Shown here: positions 5,282 to 6,353 of the stretch, in pieces | Layout of the letters: each line of letters opens with the position of its first letter | Position numbering within the stretch: position 1 is the stretch's first letter | Source of the DNA: Marinilabiliales bacterium | GTDB lineage: Bacteria; Bacteroidota; Bacteroidia; Bacteroidales; UBA12077 | Length of the DNA: 6,353 nucleotides | Assembly: GCA_002869305.1 (NCBI GenBank) | Contig: PKTC01000261.1 | Span: 1-6,353, forward strand | Direction of reading: 5' to 3' | Position numbers and translations under genes: made by a program | The notes under the pieces: generated by a model | Seen by the model: the letters and a program-made list of their open reading frames with translations, nothing else | The model's database searches: none | Told to the model about the DNA's origin: nothing

Positions 5282-6353
5282 ATTCTTGCATTTTCTTCCA
5301 AAGACGGATTGATTGTTCTCTTGAGAATTTCAGGATTTCCTCCTCGTTCACAGCCAGAACCTTTCTGTCTTTAACAATGATTTTTCCATTAGAGATGACA
5401 TCATTTACATGATTGGTATTAATTCCAAAAATAAAATGACCTAAAAAATTATTCTGATGGATTGTGGTAGGAGAGTCGTAATCTAGAATTACCAGGTTAT
5501 TTTCTCCATCACCTTCAAACTTGTTGGTAGAAATGTAGTCATGAACTTTACGGAAACGTTCATAAGCTGTATCAAATCCGATTGAATCAAAACCTTGTCC
5601 AACAAAGAAGGCAGCTTTGGCGCTTTGCAACATATCGCTGTGCATTCCATCTGTTCCAAGCATAATTCGATTCCCCAAATCTTTGGCATTAAAATAACCA
5701 ACTTTATTATTCAGGTTACTTTCCATATTCTGGACAACAAAAGCTTTCGATTTCTTAAGTATTTCTCGCTCTTTATTATTGATATGTAAGCAATGTCCTA
5801 AGATGGTTTTGGATGAGTTTAAGACTCCAAAATCATTTAATCTTTCAACAACACGTTTATCATAATGATCATGACAATGCCTTTGATCATACAAATCTTC
5901 AGCTACATGAATATGGATTCCAGAATTTAATTTATTCATAAGATTAACTGATCGGCGCATGATCTCATCGTTTACTGTAAATGAAGCATGTAAACCAACT
6001 AAACCCTGATTGGATTTCAGATAATGTTCAGTTTCAGCCAATCCTTGTTCCGCTTTTTCTACTCCGTCTCGATCAGTAATCTCGTAGCATAACAAATGAC
6101 TAACACCAACTTTATCAAAAGCTTTAGCAATAATAGCCAATGAACCATTTATAAAATTTGGCGATGCATGGTGATCTATTACAAAAGTTGAACCTGCTTT
6201 TGCGCATGCAATTGCAGTAGTTAAAGCACTTGCTTCGATCATTTCTTTATCTAAGGATTTGTCTAAAGTCCACCATATATATTGAAGAATTTCGTAAAAG
6301 TTTTCAGGATTCTTTTTTGGTGCTCCCATACCACGGGCTAATGCTGAATAAAC
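5280..6353 (-). CDS. ssnA: SsnA-type aminohydrolase (amidohydrolase superfamily), 5' end outside window
   Basis: This is a metal-dependent hydrolase of the SsnA/guanine-deaminase-like branch. The frame stays open to the right edge (VYSALARGMGAPKK...), so the ATG at 6329 is internal. 357 residues are visible of an expected 440 or so, and the N-terminal HxH metal pair is not in view. Visible sites, in fragment numbering, are IDHHASP (59-65), H122 in LHASFT, HIHVAED (147-153), H187 in GHCLH, NMESNLNNKVGY (209-220) and D235 in GTDG. Together these give the remaining metal ligands and the catalytic Glu. The order and wording of these blocks follow E. coli SsnA as I recall it (IDHHASP, HIHAAEDLYD, SNMNNHVGY, GTDGIGSDM). 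SsnA has been placed in an anaerobic purine route acting on a urate-derived intermediate; its substrate here is inferred from that. The TAG stop sits inside the heptad repeat array that separates it from the membrane protein gene. Confidence 0.9.
   Translation of the reverse strand, partial: VYSALARGMGAPKKNPENFYEILQYIWWTLDKSLDKEMIEASALTTAIACAKAGSTFVIDHHASPNFINGSLAIIAKAFDKVGVSHLLCYEITDRDGVEKAEQGLAETEHYLKSNQGLVGLHASFTVNDEIMRRSVNLMNKLNSGIHIHVAEDLYDQRHCHDHYDKRVVERLNDFGVLNSSKTILGHCLHINNKEREILKKSKAFVVQNMESNLNNKVGYFNAKDLGNRIMLGTDGMHSDMLQSAKAAFFVGQGFDSIGFDTAYERFRKVHDYISTNKFEGDGENNLVILDYDSPTTIHQNNFLGHFIFGINTNHVNDVISNGKIIVKDRKVLAVNEEEILKFSREQSIRLWKKMQE

Noticed and set aside
5176..5412. 78-codon + strand open frame across the heptad array
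   Set aside because: Its coding potential comes from repeat sequence and the antisense of ssnA; nothing supports expression.
5489..5701. 70-codon - strand open frame, and a 64-codon + strand frame at 5595-5789, within ssnA
   Set aside because: Both lie wholly inside the conserved ssnA reading frame in other frames. Their translations are Cys/Phe/Ile-rich noise without family features.

Overview
The window is low-GC DNA that most likely comes from a member of the Bacteroidota. Three things point there: promoter matches of the TTTG-N19-TAnnTTTG type, A/T-rich leaders with no clear Shine-Dalgarno sequence, and dispersed palindromic intergenic repeats. A marine or gut anaerobic lineage is plausible, but genus cannot be read from the sequence. 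Nothing indicates phage, plasmid, CRISPR, tRNA or rRNA content.

Layout. At the left edge is the 3' two thirds of a YgeW-type knotted carbamoyltransferase (+ strand), closed by a strong hairpin terminator that overlaps its stop codon. Next comes a compact three-gene + strand unit: a TetR-family regulator, a classical short-chain dehydrogenase (SDR), and an atypical NAD(P)-binding protein related to TIP30/HTATIP2. A 19-base palindromic sequence occurs identically just upstream of the regulator and just upstream of the SDR, and is the likely operator of the regulator. A REP-like palindrome separates this unit from three genes on the - strand. In order of transcription these are an SsnA-type aminohydrolase (5' end outside the window), a small membrane protein with three predicted helices and a GNAT-like C-terminal half, and a dihydropyrimidinase/hydantoinase (HyuA-like). 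The gaps between the - strand genes hold two further repeat structures: an inverted array of 7-base repeats and a long imperfect palindrome.

How the genes fit together. YgeW, SsnA and HyuA are the same set found in the E. coli ygeW-ygeX-ygeY-hyuA-yqeA / ssnA region, which has been linked to anaerobic purine (urate/xanthine) breakdown. The cyclic amidohydrolase and aminohydrolase would open ring intermediates, and the carbamoyltransferase would release carbamoyl phosphate from a ureido product. Here the set is split across two convergent strands. The TetR-SDR-TIP30-like unit sits between the halves and looks functionally separate. The membrane/GNAT-like protein lies inside the purine set and is the least explained gene in the window.
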